Below are positions 12,901 to 25,719 of a DNA stretch of 64,000 nucleotides, in pieces. Numbering within the stretch: position 1 is the first letter of the stretch; each line of letters begins with the position of its first letter. The notes beneath the pieces were generated by a model. It was not told the DNA's origin. It ran no database searches and was given only the letters and a program-made list of their open reading frames with translations. The DNA is from Marchantia polymorpha subsp. ruderalis. Its lineage: Eukaryota > Streptophyta > Marchantiopsida > Marchantiales > Marchantiaceae. The stretch spans positions 12,874,001 to 12,938,000 of the forward strand of contig AP031354.1 of the NCBI GenBank assembly GCA_037833965.1. Reading direction: 5' to 3'. The position numbers were made by a program, and so were the translations under genes.

Positions 12901-15900
12901 CAGATATCTAAGTGTACTCCAAATACATGCGAATAAGATGCAAGAGTAGTTAGCGCGATTACGACTACATGATAAGGCTACAAAGAAAAGGAGGAACTTT
13001 CAAAACAGTGAAGAGAATAGAACATGGACATAGAATGGTGTGAGCTTTACCTGAACCATACGTCCTCAAACTGTTTCGGTACGATTTCGAGTCGTCCATC
13101 ACGAACAACATCGCAGGCCTCCTTTGCCATACCATCGCAGCTCACATACCACTGAGGTTTAATCATAGGTTCAATCACGTCATTACTCCTTGAGCAGATT
13201 CCAAGACGCATGGGATTATCGGCTGCTCCTCTGTACAGTCCCTGTAAACAGAGTCATGCCGGTAGACACGAAATTAGAAAGAAAGTTCAAAGGACTGGAA
13301 GAAGATAAAGCCTTGCAACTACATAACGAAGTTCAAAATACAGTTCGGCATTCATTGAGCTGCCTTTCATAAATACTCGTCACGGCACTTGTACCAAGGA
13401 TGTAACTTAGTCCAGTCAACTACAACATGTTCTTACTCACCATCTCGTTCAGAGCTTTCAGAACGGCTACACGAGCTTCAAAACGTTTGAGACCTTCGTA
13501 GTCCTTTCCTCCATTGCTGTTAATATTGCCCTCGTCTGTTAGGATATTGATAAATTCCAAATTGTGGCGCTTTCCAGTTTCAAAATCATTTGGATCGTGG
13601 GCAGGAGTTATCTGCAAGAGTTATCAAAGTCCAAGTGTCAGTACTACATCTACATAAATCATCTGGCCTATCGAAGGAAAACACAACAAAGAGTACTAAC
13701 CTTGACAGCACCGGTCCCGAAGGACATATCCACTAGTTCCGCATCGCATACGATTGGCAATTTCCTCTTGTTGAAAGGGTGGACCACAAACTTCCCATGT
13801 AAATGTTTGTATCTTGGATCTTCTGGGTGTATTGCGACTGCTGTATCTCCAAGCATAGTCTCAATTCGAGTAGTGGCGACAACAATCTCCCCCTCTCCTC
13901 CCTCCAAGGGATAAGCGAAAGAAGTAATTACACCGAATTCCACAAGGTCGTCATGACCCGGTACTCGTAGCATTGTGCGACCTGGCAAGTCTATGTAATC
14001 GACCTGAATAGGCAAGAGGGACTACCTTGTCATCGTGATATTCATTTTGTATGAAATAAAAAGATCAAGCAGGAAAGAAGAGGCGAAACGGCTCCTAACA
14101 CTCACTGATGATCCAGGATCTAATCGAAGAATACTAAAAGGATTATGCGAAAGAAGGTACAGATGCCTCCAGGACATCATGTTCCGCACGGAATAATGGT
14201 AATAAAGAAGCAAATGCACATAAAAATAGAAGACAGTACAGGCACCATCAGATAAGTATACGCAGACCCACCTCAATATCTGAGACAGCCGTTCTCAAGA
14301 TGCAGTCCCAGTTCACGAGACGGTTGTCCCTGGATAAATTCCATTTAGTCAGCAAATAATACCTCACTAACTGCAGGTAGAAGAAATGAACAAAGCCAGG
14401 TTTAAATTTCCCAACATAAACATGAGAACGACTAATGAAAGAGGTTCTTAGCAGGCGCGTAGTCAAGTAACCTGTAGATCAGCTTCTCTTTGAACAATCG
14501 AACAAATGCCTCAGTCACAGCAGCTGACCGCTTCTCATCCATGGTAAAACACTGCACAGGTGAAGAAGCTATGGTGTTGATAACGAGGCTCAATTATTAC
14601 ACAGTTCAAAAAAAACGAAAAGCAGAATTACCACAATTCAACCGCCGATAGCAAACCTGGAAGCTCGTAACTGAAAGCCAAGAATACTCTACGCCGAAAA
14701 CTGACGGCAAAAGGGGCACAGAACTTCACCTCTCGGGACCAATCAAGGGATGCACCGATTCCACGCTGCTGCTTGCCAATTTTCCCTCCATACGATTCTT
14801 TCCACTTCCACACCTGCACTTGTTGGGTTAGGTCTTTAAGATCGAATAAACGAAGCGTCGTGCAAGGGAGCATCACGGAGAACCTTTATAACGAGAAACC
14901 GAAAGACTGATGAGAGGAGAACTACAAAAACTCAGTTGACAACTCAACTTTGCAGTGAGTCCCTTTTACAAAAAATGGGGGAAGCCAAGTTCTGCACTTA
15001 CTTCTGCAACAAATTTCTCTCGACCTAGATCGTGCCTATTCAGTCCAAGGTCCTTCTTTATCTTCTTCTCCACAACGACCTGCATGAAGTACACGTGATG
15101 TGTGTTCAAAACAGAATGCAATAATCGCTCCTTGAGTTTTAAGGAGAAACAAAAGTTGCAACGCATCCTATACAAAAGTCTCGGCTATTATACATAAGTG
15201 AACGTCTAATAGTACGTAAAAGAAGTCATATCATACGGACCAATAAACAGCTGGTTCTTCTTACCTGAGTAGCGATACCAGCATGATCACACCCGGGAAC
15301 CCACAGAGTATTGTAACCACTCATTCTTCGCCATCTGACTACAGTGTCCTGGTCACCAATAAACCGTGTCAGCTTTTCAGATTTTAAAACACATCTCTTC
15401 CACGAACTTCCAATTTAGAAACGAAGAAACTAGGCCCAGAATAGGTCGCAGCTCCTGCAACAGTGGCATCAGCATTGCGACTGGAAGTATTTTGCATTGA
15501 GGATACTGACAGGTGAGAGTGTTTACATGGGAATTGAGAAAGTGACAAGTGATCTCTGTCAGGAAGGCATAAGAACATTGCTCCAGGTTTCCTAAAGGCT
15601 GACTAAGCAACCACAAAAACACAAAAGCATTGGCGGTGAACATTCCTATGGCGAGAAAGATGGTCCAAGCAACACGAGCAACCTTACTATGATAGACAGA
15701 AGGATAACGATTTCATATCACGGACCTCAATGGCGGCAGTCAGACCATGTCCAATATGAAGGGCTCCAGTGACATTAGGTGGAGGCACAACCTGCAAATG
15801 TTCCAGATCAAAACTTCAATTCCACTCAAGTGTCCTACTGACTGTCGGCACCAATCAAAGTACTGAGCTCAAAGTACTCAATTCAAACGAGTTCTAAATA

Positions 15901-16767
15901 CGACTTACGATAACGAATGGAGGTTTCTTCTTGTCTGTAGCATCAGCGACGAAGTAGCCAGACTTCTCCCACCATTCATACCACCTAAAGCATTGTGAAA
16001 ATTTACAAAGATTAAATACGTGGTGAGTTCCTTGAGAATCTCAAAGATGTCAATGTTGAAGTCAAAGCCAATAAAGTGTTGACAGTTTTCATATGACGGG
16101 TAACTTACGAAGCCTCCACAGCTGCTGGACTGTAGGACTTGGCCATCTCCGATGCCAGACGCTTCTTCTCGCCAGCTGGGGTAGGAGGATCGGTTTGTTC
16201 TTCATCATTCTCAGCTGGAACTGCAGCTGCTTTCTTAGCTTTCTCCTCTGCCTTCTTGGATGGCTGCCCTGCTTTAGCGGCCTGAAAGAAAAAACATTAT
16301 TTAACTGCCGGAATTCCCAGATCTTCCGTGCAATACGACCAGGGAACCCAAGCAAGATCGTGAGAGGAGAATTCGCCTCTAACCTGCGCAGCTTTGGCAG
16401 CTTCGGCTTTTTGAGCTGCCTTCAGCTTTTTCAGCTCCTTCTCCTTCGCCTACGATCACAAGCACGGAAAAAATTAAGTCTTCGACTCCAATTCGAAATG
16501 TGCTCGATTCCAGCCAGTAAAGAAACGGAGACATAAAATTTTAACAACTCCAATTGGCTACAGCATTCGGCATCCACGACATGAGGTAGATCCCACCAAA
16601 AACAGCTCCAAACCCCTAGTCTCCAAATCCAGCAATGGCATCCACATTCCCACAATCTCACAAAGCCTGCTTACCTTCTCTTCCCTCTTCTTCTTCTTCT
16701 CCGGATCTTCTTCCACGCCTCCCGGAGCAGAAGCAGCTTCCGCTTTCTCCACAGCTCCAGGAGCCAT
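9923..16767 (-). CDS. VALRS: Valyl-tRNA synthetase, 20 exons, 1065 aa
   Basis: Class I aminoacyl-tRNA synthetase that charges tRNA-Val in cytosolic translation. Exons (high to low): 16767-16675, 16449-16384, 16281-16109, 15984-15909, 15791-15726, 15348-15265, 15079-15002, 14813-14730, 14551-14472, 14329-14272, 14003-13701, 13611-13441, 13241-13051, 12878-12476, 12175-11924, 11564-11058, 10915-10812, 10636-10537, 10410-10265, 10085-9923; all GT-AG, closing in frame. HIGH is at residues 148-151 (LHIGHG) and KMSKS at 656-660. The CP1 editing domain is marked by [14 protein letters not shown] (about 329-342) and [15 protein letters not shown] (382-396). The anticodon-binding domain has [16 protein letters not shown] near 859-874, and the tail is the usual C-terminal coiled coil. 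The lysine/glutamate-rich N-terminal 120 residues match plant and animal cytosolic forms. The start is fixed by an in-frame stop just upstream, so no organelle presequence is visible from this ATG. Length fits the plant family (about 1100 aa). Confidence 0.96.
12236..12265. repeat. Perfect 14-bp palindrome in a ValRS intron
   Basis: Left arm 12236-12249 and right arm 12252-12265 are exact complements separated by AC. Pairing resumes outside a 7-nt bulge, with CGAAAGT at 12222-12228 against ACTTTCG at 12266-12272. It lies in the intron between exons 14 and 15 of the valyl-tRNA synthetase gene, about 60 bases upstream of exon 15. It looks like a fold-back replication product. Confidence 0.85.
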
Positions 16768-16783
16768 GTCTCGCGACGTCCAA

Positions 16784-16792
16784 AAACCCTAA
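16784..16792. promoter_or_regulatory. Telo-box next to the ValRS start
   Basis: AAACCCTAA, within the longer AAACCCTAAACCC, lies 17-29 bases upstream of the ValRS start codon. Telo-boxes are established plant promoter and leader elements enriched in genes of the translation machinery, and they work in either orientation. Here the element probably sits in the 5' leader. It fits coordinate control of this gene with ribosomal protein and elongation factor genes. Confidence 0.65.
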
Positions 16793-17879
16793 ACCCCGCG
16801 TTCGGCCCGAATTTCCGAGCTGTCCCAAAAGCCAACAAATCGGCCGATCAGACGCGCAGATGTCTGAATTCTCCTCGCTGGCGCCGTTCCGCTCGACACG
16901 AGAAAAGATCGATCCCACGAGCGAGTCCAGCAGCTTGAACCCTCCTCCTCGAGCCTAGGACCAGCTCCAGCTCGTCCGTCCGTCCTTCCTAGGGAACGGA
17001 CGTCCATCCGCACGCTCCGTCCGTCCTTCCGCGCTTCCAGCGCGCGCGCCATTATCCCAGTCTTGCAACGAGCGTTCTTGTGAGCAGAAGCGGGGGTGGA
17101 TGGCTACAGGGTACATTCGCCGACTGCGACCAAAGAACGAATCGACCCGATCTGCGAACTGCGTAAAGGAGGCGACGGTCATTCCAGATTCCGGGATCGT
17201 CCGCCACGTTTCCTGCTGGTCGCGAATCGCGTGCCACCAGAGAAACCCAATCTGCGAGCCTGCGTCGACCGCGGTCGCTTTTGCAGGTGCAGCCAAAACA
17301 CCAGACTGCGTCACGCCCCACGAACTGCGCGCACCTCCAACAAGATTCCAACAGCGATACAGTAAAGTCAGGCCAGATTCCAAGTGCTTTATTTCGTCCG
17401 CCCCGGTCCACGTCGTTCCCTCGTCACTTTCCGTCAGGCCCCTCGCCCTGGCATGGACGGATCCTCCTGGACCTCTATCCACATCCTCGACTTCCAAATT
17501 TACTCTGCTGTAATTCCTGCAGTCCGCCGGCCAGTGAGAAGCCAGCGGTGCTGGGAAAAATATTTGCATATTCTGCTCCCCGCTGATTCTTCCGCCCTTC
17601 GATTTTCCGCAGGCACGGGTGAAATCCCGTTAAATGGAGGCGAAGTGGCAACGACCGCAGGCGATGGAACCTCGGCCGAATATACCTGCTCCGGGCTCGA
17701 CGCCCAGCCAGCCGCTATGGCAGACCAGTGAGACAAACGAGGAAAATAATTCTCCTCCGATCCATGTTGACTTTTAATTCGGTGAGATGGGATGGGCGGA
17801 AATTCTTCCCAAAATGGTCTGAAACGAGTCTCGACCCATAAATGTTGGGTGGGTGGGAAATGTTCGGGTGGCATTCATT

Positions 17880-18060
17880 GATCGCTCGGTCCGGATTAAT
17901 GTCTTCGCGTAGCCCTAGGACCAGCGAAGACGGTAGTACTCATCTAGGATGACGTGAAACATATTTTTCTTCGATCGGTCGGTCCGGATTGATGTCCTTG
18001 CGGGCGTGCTGGCACCAGCAAAAATGGAGGTACAGTCTTCTCGGATGACGTAAATTTAGA
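17880..18060 (+). repeat. Degenerate ~93-bp tandem duplication with TGACGT motifs
   Basis: Two related units begin GATCGCTCGGTCCGGATT (17880) and GATCGGTCGGTCCGGATT (17973). Each ends with GGATGACGT (near 17947 and 18045). TGACG is the core of as-1/bZIP binding sites, so the duplicated block may be a cis-regulatory module. The units have diverged substantially, so the duplication is not recent. Confidence 0.6.
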
Positions 18061-18078
18061 ATTCTGCGGGAAATGTAA

Positions 18079-18086
18079 TATAAAAA
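18079..18086 (+). promoter_or_regulatory. Possible TATA box, TATAAAAA
   Basis: TATAAAAA in the context ATATAAAAAGGGTGC, about 20 bases after the duplicated TGACGT block and upstream of the GA-rich F-box leader. A second TATA-like string (GATATAAAGAG) occurs near 18200. Either could position transcription toward the F-box gene; the start site is not shown. Confidence 0.35.
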
Positions 18087-18640
18087 GGGTGCTGGCAGTT
18101 GTGATGTAAATCCCAACATGTAACAAAGTGCGATCCTCGTTCGGTCCCCACCCATTTGTCGAAATGGAAGCACAAAAGGCTCGATCTGTGCTGAACCAGA
18201 TATAAAGAGACTTTGTCCGCAGCGTCGGAACTGTGGTGGAATCTTGTGCGCAGAGGAGGTCGCGCTCGGGCTACCACGTAGGAGGGCACCGCCGTGCGAA
18301 AGAGCGACAAAGGTTAAAAGCGAAGGTTATCGGCAGACCGCAGGAGAAGAACGCCACAGGGGGGGCCTTCTGGCCACGGGATGCACGTTACGTCAGACGG
18401 ACATGGGGGCGAGTTCGCATTGCTTGCCGGAAGGGCAACACGTGTCGGCGCCGAAACACGGCAGCGCGGACGGAAAGATGCGCGGCCGAGCACGGCGCGC
18501 GGATATGTTCTTGTATGAGCTGATGAGCTGCGGTGGCCCCCCCTCCCGTGGGCAACACCAGCAATTCGGGCTCCATGTCCTCGGCCGGGCTGTTCTGCCA
18601 AGGCGCTGCCACAATCGAATTTCCGGCCGCGCCTTGTGAA

Positions 18641-18695
18641 GGACACGGAAAGAGAGACGAGAGGAGAGGTAGAGGGAGAGAGGGAAGGGAGAGAC

Positions 18696-18727
<32 letters not shown>

Positions 18728-18934
18728 GGAGGGAGAGTTTTTTGCAGTGAGATTTGTGGATTTTGTTGGAGGGCACGGAACCGTGGGCGGATTGAGAAGG
18801 AGGTGGTGGTGTGGTTGAGAGAGAGAGAGAGAGAGTTGTGTGTGGGGCTCTGGTGCCGGTTTTCTGTTGTGTTCTGTTGAAGAAGCCGTAGCGAATTGAG
18901 TAATCTGCACGCGAATTAGCGAGTGTTTTGCCGG
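18641..18934 (+). other. GA-rich 5' leader exon of the F-box gene (predicted)
   Basis: A long purine-rich stretch with GAGAGA runs (18650-18730 and 18820-18835) ends at a canonical donor GTGAGT at 18935. GA repeats in plant leaders are typical binding sites of BBR/BPC (GAGA-factor) proteins. The predicted leader intron 18935-20596 ends in TTGTGTTTCCAG, 26 bases before the F-box start codon. The intron assignment rests on splice-site quality only. Confidence 0.5.
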
Positions 18935-20622
18935 GTGAGTGGTGCCGGGTTCTTTCTTTCTCGGTCGTATTGCATGTGGTTGGAACACTGATTGGGTTGC
19001 TGGTTGTGCGTGTTGTTGTGATTGGCGACGAGGATTGGTTTGGTGGTGTTGGTTGATTTCGGTCTTGTGGAGGAATGCGGATTCTGGTGACGAGGGTAGT
19101 GCGGGGAAGTGAGGTGAGTTGAGGGGAGGGGAGGGGAGTGAGTTTGAGGGGCGGTGATTGGGACTGCATTTGCGCCGATCTTTCGTGGAGGCAGGTTTTT
19201 CACTCACGGCTGCGATTCTAGTGCTTCGGGGCTCGACTCGCGTGTGGTCGATTGCGAGGTCGGGTGTTGAATTTCGATTGGGATGAGAGTTGCGGTCGGT
19301 GTTTGTGGCAGGGGCAGCTTGTCTCGTGCTTCTCTTCTCGGTCCGTCGCCTGTCCTCGTCTTTTGTGATCACCGTACGCGCATGTCACTGACACCCACCG
19401 TTGGTCCCCCGCACATCGGTGTGAGTCTCGATTATCGCGTCTTTGCTCTGGCCGTGCCCACGCGGACTGCTCTTTTCACGAGTCTTCGCCAAGGCTTGAA
19501 GTTCTCTTCATGGTCGAAATGTCCCTCTCCTTGCCAACTCCATCTTTCCTCTTTCGTCATGTCGAAGGAGCGGGCTCTCAAGTTATAGGAATTTGTTACT
19601 CTCCTTATCTTCCTCTTCATATTAGTTCGCGAAGCTTTTGGGTTAGAAGAGACCATTGCGACATCTTGCAATCGAACTATTTCAGTGGTTTGGTTTCCAA
19701 CCGTAACGGGGAGTAGGATCAGCTAATGGGTCGGAAAGAGTTGTACAACAAGGCGTCCGAAGGGCAGCTGGATAGTAGAAATGAAGCTAAGATCGTACTT
19801 GCTTGCGCACATTTATGGATATGCTGATAGATAAATTTGATTAGAGGTTTGCTTCACGGAAAGGGTTAATTGTGTTTTGCACCTGCAAGGACGTGGACTA
19901 GTTCCTCGTCACTTTTCCTAGCGTGGCCCCGGTGCACTCTAGGTTTGACTTGGTAGTAGTGAACCTGGTGAGATGTTGAAGCCCCGTAGATGTTTATGGA
20001 GCACAATATTTCCTGGTTGCTGAGATCCTTACACCGAAATTGGAGTAATTCTTGGAAATATCCATAGAGCATTGTCCTTAAGCTGGTACTGATTTCGGTT
20101 AGATGCCTCTGGCTTGACGGTTCGCAAAATCGCTCATGTCAACTGCCTGCCTAAGTGTGACCTGACGCTCAATTTTAGGTGAATGGCGGTTTCTATAATT
20201 ACGTAAAAAGCAAGGATCGTCGATTCCTTCCTATTTGCTTCTGGAGAGAAAGGGTCAATTATATGGAGTAAAATTTCTATCTACACCTTCAGTGTTCGGT
20301 TCTGTCATAACCTGTTGGACACTCGGTCTTGAAATTCGACCCTGTGTGCTCCCTCTGAGGCGAGGTGCAATTTGGACGTGAATCTAAGTGTGTATCTATG
20401 TGCATCTTCTTTCTGTCAAATGGAGGATTAGATTATGCTAGTGAGTGCCCTTTGTTGTCCTCAGGACAGGATAAAAGCATTCACATTTGTGGTGCTACTT
20501 CCTAACTGCCTGCATGTGGATAATTTCTGCTGTAGAGCCCTTGTGTTTCCTTTCAAGACTAACGCTGAAACTGTCGGGGATTTATTGTGTTTCCAGTTTA
20601 GTAGTCACCGTTCGGGATAGCT

Positions 20623-22815
20623 ATGGAGACACAAATAATGCCTAGTCCAAGAGGAATATGGGATCTTCTAGATGACGACACGATAATCTATATTTTGAAG
20701 TACCTTGTTGCACCGTCCGACGTGGCCAATGCCTCTGTCGTCTCCCGCAGCTGGCGTCAACACGGTACGATTCTGCTACCGTCAGTATTTTGTATGTGGT
20801 AGTGCTCCTTGTACGAAATCTTGAATTCTCTTCCTTGTTTCAGTGTTGAGGGTTATTTCTCGTTGCCGTTGGTGACGATTGTCAAGCGATGGGTGGTTTG
20901 CAGTGCTTGAAGGGCAGCTCTGGAGAGGATTGTGTCATCGAGAATTTCCGGAGCTGGGATTGATTGACGATGTCATTGAGATTGACATCTTGAGACGCGT
21001 AGAAGGAGCTGGTTCTAGCAATACGTCGTACCAGAGTACGTTGGAAAAGAACCATCGCGTTTATCGCCAATTGTACTGGGAAATGACTCAGACTCCTCTT
21101 CTAGAAAGGAATTGCATAAGTGCCGCTATTGCCGCCTCCAGCACAGACAAGTTCCCTGAAGAAAGTATTCATGAGACGCTTCATCCCAATTCCAAGAGGC
21201 CTCGTGATATTCATGATTCTTCGTGGTCATATTGGTCCAGCACGGGACAGAAAGATCCACGAGTACCAGAATCTCTGACTTACAAGCTCCTCTCGTCACT
21301 TTGTCTTGTGCACGAAATCAAAATTCGTCCCTTTGAAGGTAATATGGCATGAAGCATTCATTCTTGGTGTGAAGTTTTCATCAGATGGAGGGAGAGTATC
21401 TGTTACCGCAAGTGATTGTGCAGCCGCATTGGTTCTATCAGTCGAATATAGACCTTTTTCTTTCACTTTCTTAATGTGGCGTTCAACCATTATGAGAGTA
21501 CTAGTTTTCGTCAATAGATATTTACGTTGGTGTCTTCTAATGTGATGGATTGCAGCTGAGTTTCAGCACGGTAACCCCGTGTACTCCTCAAAGTACGTGC
21601 GATTTCGGCTAGGATATGAGAACCCGAGGCGGCCTTCCTGCTCCGACGACATGCTGAAGATGGATGTAGAGTGTGATAAGCCGTTAGAGTTTCCTTGGAC
21701 TCCAGGGCCTCCACCGGAGTACATATGGACTTACGTGTCCCCTGAGTATCCGATGGATCAGGTTTGAATACGTAACCTTTCAGTTTTTAGTAAATGTATC
21801 GTACTTGTTCTCATGCCCGTCCCCATGTAGCTGTCAATTATATTGAAGAACTTGTCGTGAGCTACCGGACAGGAGATTGGTCCAAGTTCACTTCAATCAG
21901 CTTCTCTATATCCTCCGTTACCTTCTTACCCCTTGACCTTGGGGTAGGTTGCAGAACGCCTCGTAAACTTGAATACGTCATATCTGTGTGGCCTTCGTAA
22001 CTTGTATAATTTTGTTACCGAACGCTCCATCTCCTTGTCACCCTCGGAATCATCTCGTTCCTGATTATTAGGATTACCATAATGCAGATGTTTACTTTGC
22101 TTCTGCACCTGTCAGAAAGGTGCATGGTCTATGGTCTTCAGGTCTTGTACTGATGAGTGCAGTTCGAACCGTTTCTGCTGGATTTTGCGCAGAGAGATTC
22201 TCTTCAGACGTTCAAGCTCCCTCGTCCAGTTCTGTGCATGGGTCAGATATTGCAGGTCGAACTGTTAGAACGAGTCCAAACGCAGCTGCAGGATCTACTG
22301 TACTACATCTGGTAAATTAATATGCGTCTGTGATTTGCTCTCTGTTCGGGCGCCACAGTTTTGTTCCATCACTAGAAATTTAATTTCTCCTCATGCTGTG
22401 CAGTGTTTGCCATGTCCGTGTAATTGGGAAGCCGATCAAGAACTTCGGTTTCAGTCCTCTCAGCGCCGGTGGCGGCGGGTGTGGTCTCATCTGTCAAAGA
22501 GGTCTCGACTACTTGGCGACACCTAAACCGGATATTCCGGAGCATGTGCCCAACGAGGATGATGCTGCAGGAGCTGCGCTCGGTGCCGGAAGGGACAACT
22601 TTGCGGAGAGGATTAGGCAGCTGAGACTGAACAGAGGTCTTTTTCATAACACTTACGTTCTGAATAGGATATTGGGAAACCTTGCTGTGGCAAGCCTTCT
22701 TTTGGCTACAGAAGATTACATAACGGATGCAGATGACGAAGATGAGATGTCAGAAGAGGACCTCGATGAGGATGATGACTTTCAAGATGATGATGAACCA
22801 GGATATCTGTTCTGA
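20623..22815 (+). CDS. F-box protein of the At4g00755 type, 5 coding exons, 437 aa
   Basis: Predicted substrate-recognition subunit of an SCF (SKP1-CUL1-F-box) ubiquitin ligase. Coding exons: 20623-20764, 20904-21338, 21556-21761, 22193-22311, 22404-22815. The F-box spans residues 13-47 (WDLLDDDTIIYILKYL ... SRSWRQ). It continues into the family-specific region LWRGLCHREFPEL, a conserved block near 157-192 (YWSSTGQKDPRVPESLTYKL), the SSKYVRFRLGY segment, SLQTFKLPRPVLCMG and CHVRVIGKP. I recall the same order in the small plant family of Arabidopsis At4g00755, which is what fixed the exon 1/2 and exon 4 borders. The last ~32 residues are strongly acidic (Asp/Glu runs) and end GYLF. An alternative in-frame splice of intron 1 (20780 joined to 20887) would add 11 residues. 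Substrate unknown. Confidence 0.88.
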
Positions 22816-25500
22816 TCAACACATACGTGAATTGTTATATATTAGTGGAGATTTATAGTGATATACGAGGCCCTTTGCTCTTCGTAAGCGAGACAGCTCA
22901 ATATCTCCGGCAGCCTGTCGACACCTGTAGCTAGCTGTAACCCAAGTACCACTGTCCTTTCTTACAGGAGATTGATTGTTTTGCTCAGGCCTTTGGCACT
23001 TCACAAGAGAGGTCAGCTATAACTCTGCAGCTTCATGCCGACATATGTAGTTGCTTCCTCTGGGTGGGAGGGTCTAAGGTAACCAATTATGAATACTTGA
23101 AATTTATAGTGAAAGGTAAAACAGTTAATGTTGCCATTAAGTACCCCTTTCAGAGGATATGCTGTGCTAACATCGATTGTGAATGGTCTCAGTATAGGGT
23201 ATAACTCTCCTTGTAGAGACTTAACGTTTTGTACGAACAACGCTCCCCAGGTATTGTAGGTTTTAGGCTAGGTGTGTGGTATTTGGGGGTGTAGAAACTT
23301 AGGGTCTCTTCCAGATTCCTGTTTCAGGGTTTGTTCGAAGACATGCTGCTGGGGAGTAAAGCCATTCAAATTCGTCGGCTTCATAATAATGACATGGCGA
23401 ATGGAATATGTGAATTTGGCGATTGTGATGGCTTGAAGATGAACTTGTGATGGATGTGTTCGTCCAAATAGTTTATGATAATCTGCAGAGAAGTTAAGCA
23501 GCCGAATGATTCTGTCCTTGCTTGCAGTTGTATCTTAGAGGATTGTCGACTAGCATCTGGTGTCATGATTTCTTTCTTGAAGTATGCACGCTGCAGCTTG
23601 GCCCATTTCTGAGACAGTAAGATGCATCACCAATATTGCCATGACATTTTTGGAGTATGAGGTGTTACCATGTCAAGAAAAGGTTGATACTCAGTTCCTG
23701 CCAATATGGTTAATGTTACAGAGAGGAGATGGACACAATGGTGGAAACGTTTGAATGGGAGTCATGTGTAGCGGACACATGAGAAACTATGCGATTCACA
23801 ACATACTGCAACTCACGAAGAAGTTTTCATTCTTAATATTACGAGAAATTATATGTGCTTCTTGTTAGCCGAAGAGGTGTAGATGCAAAGTTAGCAGCGG
23901 TCTGCTTGTCTTCACGTTATCACCCTTGAGGTAGATAGTTATCACTTCTGCAGAATTACCCGAGTGCAGGGACGTGGGGGGTCTTCTTTGGGCCTTCAAC
24001 AGAGCTTATCTAGTGCAACACCCCAATATCATGCCGGGTTTAGCTTACAACCTTGATGTCAATCTGTGTGAGAATTTCTGTAATATTTTTGAACTTTCCA
24101 CGCAAATTTGTGGTTGGGTATCTACCTGGGAAACACCACCACGTTTGTGTTGAACCTTAACAAACTGAAAAAAAAAGATTTGGTTTTTCGAAAGACGGTG
24201 TTCATCACCTTACAGTTTGTCAGTTGTTAACATGTGGATGTCCATTGGGACGACGTTCTGTACACGTGACCTGGATACTGAAGTACACACATCAAACCCC
24301 CATTTTTGCAATAAGAGAAACTCTGGTAGTCTATATTTAATAAGCGTAGCGCGAGGAATAAGAAAAGAAATATGATGGCAGAGGGGTTAGGTTGTGGACT
24401 GGGTTGTCACGGTTACGACGGTCCCACGAGTTCTCGTTGCCCGAACACGTGACGCCTAGGATGGAGTCCACCTCCACTCACAAAAGCCCAGCTGACTTTC
24501 ACTCATACTACTGCACCGAACAGGAAACTGCACTTGGTACATTGGTCGAAGACGTAAAGAGCGATTGAATTCTGATTAGAGTATTTGCTGTCAGCGGGAA
24601 CGATCCTAGCAATGAGGTGGAAAGTCCACACGGATACTATTGGTCGTAACTAAGTTGAAATGTGGCATTCTTAATCACGTTAAGGCTCGTTCATTCACAT
24701 CACTTTTTACTCCGATAGCTCACGGAGGCTTGCGTAGGACGACGTACGCACTTGCTAATTTGCATTAGATAACCCATTGGCTTGTCAACAAATACGTGTT
24801 ACACGTAAATGTGTCATTACATGAGATACATAAGTTTTTTATGTATTCATTCGGAATCTAAACCATGTCCAGCCAGTTATAATTCTAGATTTGAAAGATG
24901 TGGACATATTTCGCATGGAAATTTCTACATTATAGTTTTGCTTTCATAATAAATATATTATTGGAGTAGATAACAAGAGAGAATTATGTTATTTTTCAAA
25001 ATATAAGAAATGTAAAGAAATTGTTTTGATATTTGAAGTTATGAAGTATTAAAGACTGGCATGCAAGATATTTTTACAATAGTTATCTACAGAAGTATTT
25101 GTTTCATTAATTCCTCCGATCTACACAGGTATAGTTAAGGAGAAGTACCTCGCACCCAAAAAATAAGAAGTTTTGAAATTCGTAATGATCAAACTATTGC
25201 TGTGCTGAACAAAACCAAGTGAATGCACTGGGACCAATTTCACACGGTTAAAATGCAGAAGATTCTTCAGTCATTAATTTCAACGAACGGCAACAGTCAT
25301 TGCCTACAACAAATTACTAATACAACCGGATGGACTTAAATGTCTCGATTCAATGTTTATCTCAGATTGTGTAGATATTAACTAAGCCCGCAATATAATG
25401 TACATTATTCACGGAGCCCTGCATTGTTGTTAGAAAAAGAATTCGTAAGTAAGTTTCCGGCTGATCAAGAAGAAAAAAATAGCCGAGACCTGCACAAACA
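22816..25500. other. 3' flank of the F-box gene and intergenic DNA
   Basis: No frame above about 75 codons and no domain. The first part is probably the 3' UTR of the F-box gene, although no clear AATAAA occurs close to the stop. From about 24900 the sequence turns AT-rich. No transposon ends or RNA genes were recognised. Confidence 0.4.
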
Positions 25501-25719
25501 TATTTAAAAAGTTAGAGACGGGTAATGATTAAACAAGAGAAGAGCACAGGAGCGCCGAGTGCACTGAAGTTGACTCAGACTCAGAAGGGATGTTCGAAGC
25601 AGGCGTCCAGGAGAGCACTACTACTAACAGGACATACATTCTTTTCTTTGCGTGTGATCTTCCGAGCTCCACCGATTCTCAGGTTTGCATGCATGGGATA
25701 CAGTGAGGCAGTCAGCGGC

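Larger units (their letters stand above)
16800..18640. other. GC-rich divergent intergenic region
   Basis: Region between the ValRS start (read leftward) and the F-box leader (read rightward). It is GC-rich with CGTCCGTCC-type runs near 16970-17040, and long frames overlap on both strands (for example 16955-17569 on - and 17100-17513 on +). Such mutually overlapping frames without domains are expected by chance in GC-rich DNA, so I do not call them genes. A degenerate promoter-like duplication and a TATA-like box lie near 17880-18090. Confidence 0.5.

Noticed and set aside
18314-19372. 352-codon frame on - across the F-box leader and leader intron
   Set aside because: Composed of Ser/Leu/Pro runs produced by GA repeats read in antisense; no domain.
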